DNA of 64,000 bases from Halopelagius longus (GTDB taxonomy: Archaea > Halobacteriota > Halobacteria > Halobacteriales > Haloferacaceae). The first letter of the stretch is position 1. Every line of letters starts with the position of its first letter. Under the pieces are notes generated by a model. That model saw only the letters and a list, made by a program, of their open reading frames with translations, was not told the DNA's origin and made no database searches. The position numbers and the translations under genes are program-made. Where the stretch lies: positions 558,001 to 622,000 of the forward strand of contig NZ_FNKQ01000003.1 in NCBI RefSeq assembly GCF_900100875.1. Direction: 5' to 3'. This document shows, piece after piece, positions 51,155-59,930 of the stretch.

Positions 51155-51537
51155 CGCGGTTTTGCCCGCTCTCGGCGTCTGTACAGGTAGTACGCCAGCG
51201 ACGGCACCGAGACGAGGAACAAGGGAGTGAACTCGACGGCGGCGAAGTGGACGACGCCCGCGAGTCCCCACGCCCACGTCGGCGTCCACTCTCCGGCCCT
51301 GCGAAGGGCCCGCACGTCGAGGAGGAGAGACGCGAGGACGACGACGGCGACGAGGACGCTCACCCCCTGCGCGAGGGCGACGAGAGCGAACGAGGCGAGG
51401 CCGAGGGCGACGTTCGGGTCACCGGCGGCGGTAGAGACGGCGACGAATCGGCGGGCGGCGACTTCGGCCAGGAACGCGGTGCAGACGACGACGGGGAACG
51501 GGGCGACGCCGTACCACCATCTGGAGGGACCGGGCAC
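51151..51537 (-). CDS. membrane protein, unknown
   Basis: A 128-residue protein from GTG 51537 (MPGPSRWWYGVAPFPVVVCT) with four hydrophobic helices ('VVVCTAFLAEVAA', 'ALGLASFALVALAQ', 'VSVLVAVVVLASLLLDVRAL', 'AVEFTPLFLVSVPSLAYYLYRRR'). I do not recognise the family. It lies 36 bp after pssD on the same strand, so cotranscription with rfcC-pssD is possible. Confidence 0.7.
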   Translation of the reverse strand: MPGPSRWWYGVAPFPVVVCTAFLAEVAARRFVAVSTAAGDPNVALGLASFALVALAQGVSVLVAVVVLASLLLDVRALRRAGEWTPTWAWGLAGVVHFAAVEFTPLFLVSVPSLAYYLYRRRERAKPR

Positions 51538-51573
51538 GGGTCGAGAGTCGCCCGAGGGAAAGATAATAGTTGG

Positions 51574-52179
51574 CTACTCGTCACGTCTCGCGACGACCGA
51601 TTCTCCGGCGCGGAGCGTGTCGCCCACCTCGACCAACACGTCCTCGCGGTCGTAGACGGGCGGGAGCAGCACGTCGGCGCGACTGCCGAAGTCGATGTGG
51701 CCGATTCGCTGGGCGCGCGTCAGGTCGTCGCCCTCCTCGACGTACGGGTGGATTCTGCGGGCGAACGCGCCGGCGATGAGCGACAGTTCCGCCGGTCCCT
51801 CCGGAGTAGAGACGTCAACGTCCACGCGTTCGTTTCGCTCCGACTCCTTCGAGAACGCCGGGCGGTGCGCGCCCGGTCGGTGGGTCACGCGTTCGACGGT
51901 GCCGTCGAACGGCGCGCGGTTGACGTGCACGTCGGTGACGTTCATGAACACGCCGACGCGAATCTGCTCGTCCTCCTCGCGGACGACGGAGACGCGGCCG
52001 TCGGCGGGGGAGACGACGCCCCACGTCGACGGCCGCCGTTCCGGGTCGCGGAAGAACCAGAGCGTGAACGCGCCGACGGCGAAGGCGACGGCGGCGGCGG
52101 GCGGCGCGACGACGGAGAGGGCGGCGGCGGCGAGGAACGCGGGGAGGGAGAACCGCCGGACGCCGGGTGCGAATCGCAT
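51574..52179 (-). CDS. pssD: archaetidylserine/phosphatidylserine decarboxylase (PssD, archaeosortase pathway)
   Basis: A 201-residue small-type decarboxylase. An N-terminal membrane segment (about 10-43) is followed by 'VVSPADGRVSVV', 'VGVFMNVTDVHVNRAPFDG' (His of the proton relay) and 'DFGSRADVLLP', whose Ser becomes the pyruvoyl cofactor after self-cleavage at the FG-S bond. It makes archaetidylethanolamine, which in Haloferax is required for ArtA-dependent lipid anchoring of surface proteins. The ATG directly follows the stop of rfcC, so they are one operon. Confidence 0.92.
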   Translation of the reverse strand: MRFAPGVRRFSLPAFLAAAALSVVAPPAAAVAFAVGAFTLWFFRDPERRPSTWGVVSPADGRVSVVREEDEQIRVGVFMNVTDVHVNRAPFDGTVERVTHRPGAHRPAFSKESERNERVDVDVSTPEGPAELSLIAGAFARRIHPYVEEGDDLTRAQRIGHIDFGSRADVLLPPVYDREDVLVEVGDTLRAGESVVARRDE

Positions 52180-53223
52180 CTACGCCAGCGACTCCTCGTC
52201 GAGTTCCGTCTGGCCGGCGGCCCACGCAGAGAGGAGATGCGAGAGGTGCAGGCGGGCGTCGAGTCCCTCCGCGAGGTCCAAATCGACGCCGCCGGCGAGG
52301 CGGTGGAGGCGAATCAGGTCGTCGTCCCCGAACTCCTCGGGGTAGGTGTCGGCGACGCGGAGGATGTCGCGGAGCAGTTCCTGTCCCTCGTACCCCTCGT
52401 CGTCCAGAAGCGTCGTGAGCGTCTTCCGGGCGTCCCGAATCTCGCCCTCGCGGGCCGTCTCCAGTACGTCCTTCAGGTCGTCGTCGTGGCCGACGGCCGA
52501 GAGCGCTTCCTGTGCGGCGTCCGTCGTTATCTCGCCGTCGCCCTCGATGGCGGCGTTCTGCGCCGCGAGGATGGCGTGGCGGAGGTCCCCGTTGGCCTTC
52601 GAGGCGACGATGTCGAGGGCCATCTCCTCGTAGGTCACCTCCTCCGCGTCGGCGACGTCGCGGAGGACGCCCTTCGTCTCCTCCGTCGTCGGCGCGCGGA
52701 CGGGGACGGGGAAACACCGCGAGCGAATCGGCGGGATGAGTTTCGTCGGTTGCCGCGTCGTGATGACGAACTGCGTCGTCCGGTGGTGCTTCTCCATCAC
52801 GCGGCGAAGCGCCTGCTGGAAGTCCTCGCGGATGGCCTCGGCGTTGTCCAAGAGGATGGTCTTGTACTCGCCGGAGACGGGCGCGTAGCCCGCCGACTCC
52901 TTCAGCACGCGGTTTATCATGTCGCGTTTCGCCATCCGACTCCGGCCGGTGAGGAACTGCGCGAACCGGGGGTCTTGGCGAATCTGCTTCTTCGTGCGGC
53001 CGAAGAAGTCGGCCACGTTGATCTCGACTAAGTCGTTGTCCGGGTCGTCGTGCGCCTCGCGGGCGAGTGCCCGCACGGCGGCGGTCTTTCCGACGCCCGG
53101 CGGCCCCTGCAGTATCAGGTTCATCGGTTCGTCCACGGTTCGGCCCAATCGCTCGCGAACCTCCGCCTGCGGGAGGTCGGACAGCGACGGGGCGTGCGTC
53201 TCCGTCCACAGGGGCGCGTCCAT
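52180..53223 (-). CDS. rfcC: RFC-type AAA+ subunit RfcC with altered Walker B
   Basis: A 347-residue clamp-loader small-subunit relative. Walker A GPPGVGKTAA (40-49) and the arginine-finger box IRSRC are intact, but the Walker B that should be DEAD reads LLDNAEAI (Asp126-Asn127), losing the catalytic glutamate present in the other RFC subunit (9087-10073). The C-terminal collar domain is present. It probably forms an asymmetric loader with the small and large subunits, binding but not hydrolysing ATP efficiently. Operon with pssD. Confidence 0.9.
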   Translation of the reverse strand: MDAPLWTETHAPSLSDLPQAEVRERLGRTVDEPMNLILQGPPGVGKTAAVRALAREAHDDPDNDLVEINVADFFGRTKKQIRQDPRFAQFLTGRSRMAKRDMINRVLKESAGYAPVSGEYKTILLDNAEAIREDFQQALRRVMEKHHRTTQFVITTRQPTKLIPPIRSRCFPVPVRAPTTEETKGVLRDVADAEEVTYEEMALDIVASKANGDLRHAILAAQNAAIEGDGEITTDAAQEALSAVGHDDDLKDVLETAREGEIRDARKTLTTLLDDEGYEGQELLRDILRVADTYPEEFGDDDLIRLHRLAGGVDLDLAEGLDARLHLSHLLSAWAAGQTELDEESLA

Positions 53224-53256
53224 CGGTCGGTGGTAACGGTCGGACGGTAAGAAACC

Positions 53257-53745
53257 CTACGACTCGGACTCCGTCTCCGTCTGCGCCTCTCGCGCCGCGC
53301 GTTCCGCTCTCGCGCGTCGGACGCGCTCCCGGGCGTCCTCCGGCGTCTCCGTCTCCAAGAGGAGTTCGAGTTTCCGCTCGAACTGTTCCTCGGAGAGTTC
53401 GCCCCGCGCGTACCGGTCGCGGATTCGGGCGAGGGCGTCGTCGAACTCGGTGTCGCCCTCGTCCTCGTCGGCCGTCCGTTCCGCGGCGTCCGTCGTCCGG
53501 TCGGCCTCCGCGTTCGCCGAGTCGAGTTGGTGCTTTCGCAGGAGCGCCACCAACGGGACGACGACGGCGAATCCGATGACGAACACCATCCAGAACGGCT
53601 GTATCGGAACGATTCCGACCATCGAGGCGAGACCGAGGCCGACGACGAGGAGGCTCGTCGCCTCGACGATGGGGTCGTCGTCGAGGGAGGCGTCCTCCCA
53701 GTCGTCACCCCAGTCCCCTCCCCACCACTGGCTCCGGTCACTCAT
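53257..53745 (-). CDS. membrane protein with C-terminal SHOCT domain
   Basis: A 162-residue protein from ATG 53745 (MSDRSQWWGGDWGDDWEDAS). Two transmembrane helices ('ATSLLVVGLGLASMVGIVPI', 'FWMVFVIGFAVVVPLVALL') are followed by a charged linker and a SHOCT helix-hairpin ('ALARIRDRYARGELSEEQFERKLELLLE'). SHOCT modules mediate oligomerisation in the cytoplasm; the function here is unknown. Divergent from rnz with 148 bp between. Confidence 0.85.
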   Translation of the reverse strand: MSDRSQWWGGDWGDDWEDASLDDDPIVEATSLLVVGLGLASMVGIVPIQPFWMVFVIGFAVVVPLVALLRKHQLDSANAEADRTTDAAERTADEDEGDTEFDDALARIRDRYARGELSEEQFERKLELLLETETPEDARERVRRARAERAAREAQTETESES

Positions 53746-53893
53746 GTCATCGATATTAGAGTCCGCCGCGAATAAAGCCACGTCTCGCTCGGCCGGCGCG
53801 TCGCCGACGTCCCCTCCGTCGGGTCGCCGTCCGCCGATTTCCTCGCCTCGCCGATTCGACACGGTTTACCGCCGTCGCGCCCGAGCAACGAGC

Positions 53894-54841
53894 ATGTCGA
53901 TGCGCGTGACGTTTCTCGGGACCGGCGGTGCCGTGCCGACGACGGAACGGGGTCCGAGCGCCCTCCTCGTCGCACGCGAGGGGGAGCGACTGCTGTTCGA
54001 CTGCGGCGAGGGGACCCAACGGCAGATGATGCGGTTCGGAACCGGCTTCTCCGTCTCCCACCTGTTCGTCACGCACCTCCACGGCGACCACGTCCTCGGG
54101 ATTCCCGGGCTGATACAGACGTGGGACTTCAACGACCGCGAGGAGCCCATCGCGATACACGCGCCGCCGGGGGGAAAGCGGCACCTCCAGAGCCTCGTGA
54201 ACGCGGGCGGTTACCAACCGGGCTACCCCGTGAACATCCACGAGGTGCGACCGGGGAGCGTCGCACTCTCGGGCGACGGCTACGAGGTTCGGACGTTCGA
54301 GACGGAGCACCGAAACGTCCGGTCGATGGGGTACGCACTCGTCGAGGACGACAGGCCGGGGCGGTTCGACCGCGAACGCGCGGAGGAACTCGGCGTCCCC
54401 GTCGGTCCCGCGTTCGGCCGCCTCCACGCCGGCGAGTCCGTCGAACTCGACGACGGCACCGTGGTCGAACCCGAACAGGTCGTCGGCGACCCCCGACCCG
54501 GGCGAACGCTCGTCTACACCGGCGACACCCGACCCGTCGGCGGCACCGTCGAGGCGGCCGACCGACCGGACCTCCTCGTCCACGACGCCACCTTCGCCGG
54601 CGACTGGGCCGAACGCGCGCGGTCCACCGGCCACTCCACCGGCCGGGAGGCCGCCGAGATAGCGAACCGCGCGGGGGCGCGACGACTCGCACTCACCCAC
54701 ATCTCCTCCCGATACGCGGGCGACCCGACGCCGATACTCGACGAGGCCCGCGAGGTGTTCGAGGGCGAGGAGGTGTTCGTCCCCGAGGACGGAGAGAAGA
54801 TGGAGATTCCGTACCCCGACGCGGACGCCGACTCGGAGTAG
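53894..54841 (+). CDS. rnz: ribonuclease Z
   Basis: A 315-residue tRNase Z that removes the 3' trailer of pre-tRNAs. It is a metallo-beta-lactamase fold with zinc motif 'THLHGDHVLGIPGL', a further ligand in 'VYTGDTRPVGG' and 'HDATFAGDW' plus 'LALTHISSRY'. An exosite flexible arm of about 45 residues ('FDREERAEELGVPVGPAFGR' region) is present. ATG 53894 or the Met two codons later is used. Acidic C-terminal tail. Confidence 0.95.
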   Translation: MSMRVTFLGTGGAVPTTERGPSALLVAREGERLLFDCGEGTQRQMMRFGTGFSVSHLFVTHLHGDHVLGIPGLIQTWDFNDREEPIAIHAPPGGKRHLQSLVNAGGYQPGYPVNIHEVRPGSVALSGDGYEVRTFETEHRNVRSMGYALVEDDRPGRFDRERAEELGVPVGPAFGRLHAGESVELDDGTVVEPEQVVGDPRPGRTLVYTGDTRPVGGTVEAADRPDLLVHDATFAGDWAERARSTGHSTGREAAEIANRAGARRLALTHISSRYAGDPTPILDEAREVFEGEEVFVPEDGEKMEIPYPDADADSE

Positions 54842-54901
54842 TTCGCGAACCAGTACCACACATCGCGTAGCCTTTTGAGCGACGCCGCCGCACCGACTCG
54901 C

Positions 54902-55822
54902 ATGAGCGCGGAGAACCGCTTTCACCTCGTGGACGTGTTCGCCGAACGCCGGTACGCCGGGAACCAACTCGCCGTCGTGGAGGACGGCGCGTCACTGAGC
55001 GACGAGGAGATGCTCGACATCGCGCGGGAGATGAACTACTCGGAGACGACGTTCGTGGAGACAGGCGAGGAGCGAAACGGCGGGTACGACGTGCGCATCT
55101 TCACGCCGAAGGAGGAGATTCCGTTCGCCGGACACCCGACGCTCGGCACCGCCGCCGTCCTCCGCGAGGAGTTCGGGGCCGGCGAGGAGGTGACGCTGAA
55201 CCTCCCCGTCGGGCGGATTCCCGTCGAAGTCCGCGAGGCGGACGGCGAAGAACTGCTGTGGATGACGCAGAACCCCCCGGAGTTCGGCGAGACGGTCGAA
55301 CCCGAACGCGTCGCCGAGGTGCTGTCGCTCGACGCCTCGGACGTCGACGACGAGTGGCCGGTGCAGGTCGTCTCTACCGGCCTCCCGGCGGTGCTGATTC
55401 CGCTGACCGACCGCGACGCCCTCGAACGTATCGCGGTGGACCGGCGGGCGTACGACGAACTGCTCGACGACGTGGGCGTCGAGAACCTCTTCGCGTTCTG
55501 TCCGGACCCGAGGGACGGGTCTCACGACTTCGCGGCGCGGATGTTCGCCCTCGGGTACAACGTGCCGGAGGACCCCGCGACGGGGAGCGCGAACGGGTGC
55601 CTCGCGGGCTACCTCGCGCGGCACCGCTACTTCGACTCCCCGGAAGTGAGCGTCACCGTCGAACAGGGGTACGAGATGGGACGCCCGTCGCTCCTGCATC
55701 TCGAAGCGCACGACGAGGCGGAGGCAGAGGCGAGGGACGACGGCGAGGCGCGAAGCGACGGCGACGTGACGGTGCGCGTCGGCGGGCGCGTCGTCCCCGT
55801 CGCGGACGGAACGCTTCGGTAA
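54902..55822 (+). CDS. PhzF-family isomerase
   Basis: A 306-residue PhzF/diaminopimelate-epimerase-fold protein. 'HLVDVFAERRYAGNQLAVVED' is the signature N-terminus, the catalytic Glu is in 'NYSETTFVE', and 'PFAGHPTLGTAAVL' and 'EDPATGSANGCLAGYL' are the two mirrored active-site loops. These proteins isomerise small acids in secondary metabolism. The substrate here is unknown, as no phenazine genes are near. It follows rnz by 60 bp. Confidence 0.92.
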   Translation: MSAENRFHLVDVFAERRYAGNQLAVVEDGASLSDEEMLDIAREMNYSETTFVETGEERNGGYDVRIFTPKEEIPFAGHPTLGTAAVLREEFGAGEEVTLNLPVGRIPVEVREADGEELLWMTQNPPEFGETVEPERVAEVLSLDASDVDDEWPVQVVSTGLPAVLIPLTDRDALERIAVDRRAYDELLDDVGVENLFAFCPDPRDGSHDFAARMFALGYNVPEDPATGSANGCLAGYLARHRYFDSPEVSVTVEQGYEMGRPSLLHLEAHDEAEAEARDDGEARSDGDVTVRVGGRVVPVADGTLR

Positions 55823-55856
55823 CCGACTCGGACCGCCGACGCGGGGACGCCGCCTC

Positions 55857-56222
55857 TCAGTCCCGCGAGGCGAGAGCGAGGCAGTCGCCGCAGTAGTCGT
55901 TCTCCCCGTCGTCGAGGAGGACGAGTGGGACGCCGAGGACGACGCCCTCGCGGACGTACCGTCGGCGAGTCGTCGCCGGGGACCCGCACTCGACGCACGG
56001 GGGCGAGTCGTCGCGCCCGTCCGCCGGCGACTCCACGACGCGGGTTCGGACGCCGACGGCGGTTCGCGGATACGCCGCTGGCCTCGTCAGCGTCCACGCG
56101 AGTGTGACGGCCACCGCGACGGAGACGGCCGGGAGGACGAACCGGCCGGCCGGGGTCCGAGCGAGTGCGCCGACGGCGACGAGGAGGGCGACGGCGGCGG
56201 CGAGTTCGCGGGCGAGTCGCAC
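55857..56222 (-). CDS. membrane protein with C-terminal zinc-ribbon, paired with SPFH gene
   Basis: A 121-residue protein starting at GTG 56222 (MRLARELAAAVALLVAVGAL). Two N-terminal hydrophobic helices precede a zinc-ribbon-like tail: CVEC...TRRRYVREGVVLGVPLVLLDDGENDYCGDC. It starts only 2 bp after the stop of the SPFH gene on the same strand, so the two are co-operonic. It is not an NfeD-type partner. Function unknown. Confidence 0.75.
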   Translation of the reverse strand: MRLARELAAAVALLVAVGALARTPAGRFVLPAVSVAVAVTLAWTLTRPAAYPRTAVGVRTRVVESPADGRDDSPPCVECGSPATTRRRYVREGVVLGVPLVLLDDGENDYCGDCLALASRD

Positions 56223-56224
56223 GG

Positions 56225-57238
56225 TCAGGCGTTCGCGGAGTCGTTCGCCGTCGCGTTCGAACGCGCGCCCGAGACGTTCGTCGAAGCGGAGTCGGCGTCC
56301 GAATCGGCGGTCGCCGTGACGTTCGCGGAGACGTTGCTGGCGGCGGAGTAGTTCGCGGAGTCGAGCGACTGAACGAACTGCGGATAGCCGCCGTCGCCGA
56401 CGGGGATGTAGACGGTGTCCGTCTCGTCCAGTTTGTCGATGTACTTCTGGGCGAGCACTCGCTGGTCGAGCGACCGGGCGATGATGCGGTTCGAGTCCGC
56501 CTCGCCCTTCGCTTCGATGCGCTTGCGGTCGGCTTCGAGCCGTTCGACCGCCAACTCGTCCTGTTTCTGCTGGCGTCGCTGTTCGGTTATCTCCTTGCGT
56601 TCGACCGCTTGGGCGTACTCGTCGGGGAGTTCGACGTTGCGCACCTGTACCGCTTCGAGGATGAGGCCGGCGTTACCGAACTCGTCCGCCAACGCCTCCT
56701 CCGCGGCCGTTTTCAGTTGCGTCTGCCCCTCGCCGGTGTAGATGACCGTCACGGGGAGGCGACCGGCCTCGGTCCGGAGGGTGGAGCGAATCGAGGGGCG
56801 GATGAGACGTTCCTCGGCGGTTTCGAGCGTCCGGTACTCGCGGTAGAACGTGACCGCGTTCGAGGCGTCCACGCGGTAGCGGACGGTCACGTCGATGTCG
56901 GCGCGCAGGCCGTCCTCGGTCAGGACGGTGATGGCGTCGTCTCTCGATTTGACGTCGCCCTCGCCGGACGTCGAGGACATCGTGTACGACTGCGGTCGCA
57001 CCGAAATCGGCACCGTGGACTGCGCGACGGGGTTGATGAAGTGCGCGCCGGGTTCGAACACTTCCCCGGTCGTCGCGCCCCACTTTTTGACTACCTTCAC
57101 GTTCCCCTCTTCGACCGGTTCCCACGCGAGGAGGCCGGTGACGGGGGCGGCGACGAGGAGGAGGGCGAGAGCGCCCACGAGGACCATTCGAGTCAGCGAC
57201 GCGGCGGAGGTGGAGGGTGGAGGGACGTCGATACCCAT
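56225..57238 (-). CDS. SPFH/prohibitin-family membrane protein with sequon-rich tail
   Basis: A 337-residue protein. One N-terminal transmembrane helix ('MVLVGALALLLVAAPVTGLLAW') is followed by the SPFH/band-7 domain ('VKVVKKWGATTGEVFEPGAHFINP' to about residue 200) and an Arg/Gln/Glu-rich coiled coil (about 210-260). The last ~45 residues contain six N-x-S/T sequons (NYS, NVS, NVT, NVS, NAT, NDS), suggesting extracellular exposure and N-glycosylation. ATG 57238 is preceded by an A/T-rich region; divergent from DUF460. Confidence 0.88.
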   Translation of the reverse strand: MGIDVPPPSTSAASLTRMVLVGALALLLVAAPVTGLLAWEPVEEGNVKVVKKWGATTGEVFEPGAHFINPVAQSTVPISVRPQSYTMSSTSGEGDVKSRDDAITVLTEDGLRADIDVTVRYRVDASNAVTFYREYRTLETAEERLIRPSIRSTLRTEAGRLPVTVIYTGEGQTQLKTAAEEALADEFGNAGLILEAVQVRNVELPDEYAQAVERKEITEQRRQQKQDELAVERLEADRKRIEAKGEADSNRIIARSLDQRVLAQKYIDKLDETDTVYIPVGDGGYPQFVQSLDSANYSAASNVSANVTATADSDADSASTNVSGARSNATANDSANA

Positions 57239-57341
57239 CAATCGAAAATCAATACTGTCCTATATGTCTGTTCCGAATCAGTTCTCCCGGCGCGCCGAAC
57301 CGGCGTCTGGGAGTCGGTTCGAGGGCGTCCCCGGCGTGGGG

Positions 57342-57348
57342 TATATAT
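57342..57348 (+). promoter_or_regulatory. TATA box for the DUF460 gene
   Basis: TATATAT (57342-57348) in ggggtatatattcg lies 23-29 nt before the GTG start at 57371. It supports that start and a leaderless transcript. The 130-bp divergent spacer also has an A/T-rich patch next to the SPFH gene start. Confidence 0.6.
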
Positions 57349-57370
57349 TCGTCTCCGACCAAACTAGTCT

Positions 57371-59350
57371 GTGAACGACCGGACGAGTGCGCTCGACTCC
57401 CTCGTCTTCGGCGTGGACATCCAGAGCGGCGACGTGCGCGGCGACGCGCCGTCGTACGCCGTCGTCGCCTTCGACGGGGAGAACATCGACCGCGACGTGG
57501 TCTCCCACCGGAAACTGAGACGCCTCATCGACCGCGAGAAGCCCGCCCTCGTCGCCACCGACAACATGTACGAGTTGGCGACGGACAAAGACGACTTAGT
57601 TCGGTTTCTCCGGTCGCTTCCCTCCGAAACTCGATTGGTGCAGGTGACGGGAGCGGAGCGGCCGGAACCGCTCTCGCGGGTCGCCTCCAGACACGGCGTC
57701 CCCTACGGCAAGAAGCCGATGAAGGAGGCGGAGACGGCCGCCCGCCTCGCCGCCGCGAACGTCGGCGTCGAGGTGTCCGCCTTCACGAACACCACGACGG
57801 TGAAAGTCTCCCGCGGTCGCTCGACCGGCAAGGGCGGGTGGAGTCAGGACCGCTACACCCGCCGCATCCACGGGTCGGTGAAGCGGCGCGCTCGGGAGGT
57901 GGAGAAGCGACTGAAGCAGGCCGGTTTGGAGTACGAGAAGGACGTGACCGAGAAGTACGGCGGCTACTCGAACGCGACGTTCCTCGTCGAGGCGCGGCCC
58001 GAGGACATCCCCGTCTCGTCCGGTCGGGCGGGCGACACGCGCGTGGAGATAGAGCGCGAACGCCTCGACGGCATCGAGTTCGAACCGCTCGTGAAGCGCC
58101 GCGACCACGTCATCGTCGGCATCGACCCCGGGACGACCACCGCCGCCGCGGTGGTGGACTTAGACGGGCACGTCCTCGACGTGCGTTCGACGCGGACGGC
58201 CGACACCGCCGAGATAATCGAGTGGCTCATCGAACGCGGGCGGCCGGTCATCGTCGCCGCCGACGTGACGCCGATGCCCGAGACGGTGGAGAAGTTCCGC
58301 CGGAGTTTCGACGCGGCCGGGTGGGTGCCGAACTCGGACCTGCCGGTGGACGAGAAACTCCACCGCACCCGCGAGGCGGAGTACGAGAACGACCACCAGC
58401 GAGACGCGCTGGCGGCGGCGTTGTTCGCCTTCGACGACCACGAGGACCAGTTCGAGCGCATCACCCGGAAGGTGCCGCCGGACGTAGAGCGCGGGACGGT
58501 CATCTCCCGCGTCGTCGCGGGCGAGGAGTCCGTCGAAGCCGTCCTCCGGGACTTGGACGACGACGCACAGGAGGAGGACGACGAATCGACGCACCAGCAG
58601 CGCGAACTCACCGACGAGGAAAAGGAGATTCGCCGGTTGGAGACGCGGGTCGAACGCCTCGAATCCCACGTCGAGGACCTCAAGGAGACCATCGACGAGA
58701 AGGACGACACCATCGAGGAGTACAAATCGGAACTGTCCGAGGCGAAACGCGAGGAGCGTCGGGAGGCCAGAGAGCGCCGCGAGGTCCAGCGACTGGAACG
58801 CGAGAACGGCCGCCTCGAACGCCGCGTCGAGACCTTAGAGGAGGAAAACGAGACGCTCGACCGGAAACTGGAGCGGTTGAAGACGCTGTGGAAACTCGAC
58901 CACTCGAACTTCGCGGACGTCAACACCGAGAAGGACCTCGTGCCGGTGAAAGTCGTAGAGCAGTTCACCACGGACGCCGTCGAACGCGCGGACGAGCAGT
59001 ACGGACTCGCCGCGGGCGACGTGGTGTTCCTGCGGGACGCCTCCGGCGCGGGGCGGGCGACGGCGAAACGTCTCGCCGAGACGAACCCCCGCGTCGTCCT
59101 CCGCGGCGTCGGCGGCCTCTCCAGCGAAGCCGACGAAGTGCTCTTCGAACACGAGATACCCGTCGGCCCGGCCGACGACGTGCGACTGCAGGAGGTGGAC
59201 GAACTCGCCGTCGCCCGCGAGGCGGACGTGGCCGAGGTCATCGAAGACTGGGAGGACCGCGCCGAGGAACGCCGCAAGGAGCAAAAGGAGGCGATGATGG
59301 ACCAGATAATCAGCGAGCACCGCGCGGAGACGCGGAGCGAGAGTCGCTGA
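57371..59350 (+). CDS. DUF460 protein: RuvC/RNase H-fold domain with long coiled coil
   Basis: A 659-residue archaeal-specific protein. The RNase H-like core has acidic residues in the RuvC pattern: 'VIVGIDPGTTTAAAVVDLDG' (Asp), 'VIVAADVTPMPETVEKF' (Asp) and 'ENDHQRDALAAALFAFDDHED' (Asp-x5-Asp). An N-terminal domain starts 'LDSLVFGVDIQSGDVRGD'. Residues about 390-510 form a charged coiled coil ('RRLETRVERLESHVEDLKETIDEKD'), and a C-terminal domain follows. A structure-selective nuclease role in recombination is plausible but unproven. GTG start 57371. Confidence 0.88.
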   Translation: MNDRTSALDSLVFGVDIQSGDVRGDAPSYAVVAFDGENIDRDVVSHRKLRRLIDREKPALVATDNMYELATDKDDLVRFLRSLPSETRLVQVTGAERPEPLSRVASRHGVPYGKKPMKEAETAARLAAANVGVEVSAFTNTTTVKVSRGRSTGKGGWSQDRYTRRIHGSVKRRAREVEKRLKQAGLEYEKDVTEKYGGYSNATFLVEARPEDIPVSSGRAGDTRVEIERERLDGIEFEPLVKRRDHVIVGIDPGTTTAAAVVDLDGHVLDVRSTRTADTAEIIEWLIERGRPVIVAADVTPMPETVEKFRRSFDAAGWVPNSDLPVDEKLHRTREAEYENDHQRDALAAALFAFDDHEDQFERITRKVPPDVERGTVISRVVAGEESVEAVLRDLDDDAQEEDDESTHQQRELTDEEKEIRRLETRVERLESHVEDLKETIDEKDDTIEEYKSELSEAKREERREARERREVQRLERENGRLERRVETLEEENETLDRKLERLKTLWKLDHSNFADVNTEKDLVPVKVVEQFTTDAVERADEQYGLAAGDVVFLRDASGAGRATAKRLAETNPRVVLRGVGGLSSEADEVLFEHEIPVGPADDVRLQEVDELAVAREADVAEVIEDWEDRAEERRKEQKEAMMDQIISEHRAETRSESR

Positions 59351-59423
59351 GGGTCGTTTGGATTTGGGGGATAACTGTCAACCTATAGAAAAGTAGATAG
59401 GAGGTAGCGACGTATACGTTGAC

Positions 59424-59879
59424 GTGACATTCTCCTACGTTCTCGGCTCCCCGTTCTCCGCCTTCCACGCGCTGATGTCCGTTCTCCTCGCGTACTGGAT
59501 ATATCTCGACGCGAAGGAGCGAGGAAGCGACTCGAGCCTGCTGTGGGCAGTCGGCTGTACCGTCTTCCAACCTCTCGTCGTCGGGTATCTACTGTACCGG
59601 AGCGAAATCGGCGGTCGGACGGAACCCGCCGGACTGACCGAAAGAGCCGTCGGGACGTTCGTCGTGGGCCATATTCTGACCGTACAGCTCTGGCTCGCTC
59701 TGCGGTACGTCGGTGTACTTCCGCCGTTCGTCGACAGCTTCACCCTCGAGTTACTGTACTACGCTCTCCTGTTCGCAGCGGGCGTCGTTCCCGCGTACTG
59801 GCTCGTCTGGCGTCGAGGGTGGGCGCGTCTCCGCCGGGCGTTCGGGTGGGTTCAGGAGTCGGAGGTAGCGGCACGCTGA
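59424..59879 (+). CDS. membrane protein with DAKERGS motif
   Basis: A 151-residue protein from GTG 59424 with four hydrophobic helices. It contains the segment YWIYLDAKERGSDSSLLWAV, followed by '...FQPLVVGYLLYR', which is mirrored in the convergent neighbour (59934-60230) as VYFDARERGSNSVLAWTALA...FLPFVGAAFYFL. The shared motif suggests a small membrane-protein family; function unknown. A TATA-like ctatagaaaag (59383-59393) is upstream. Confidence 0.75.
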   Translation: MTFSYVLGSPFSAFHALMSVLLAYWIYLDAKERGSDSSLLWAVGCTVFQPLVVGYLLYRSEIGGRTEPAGLTERAVGTFVVGHILTVQLWLALRYVGVLPPFVDSFTLELLYYALLFAAGVVPAYWLVWRRGWARLRRAFGWVQESEVAAR

Positions 59880-59930
59880 GTCGGAAAACGGTATCCGCCG
59901 GTATCGGGGTTCGTCCCCCGAAAGCCTGTA

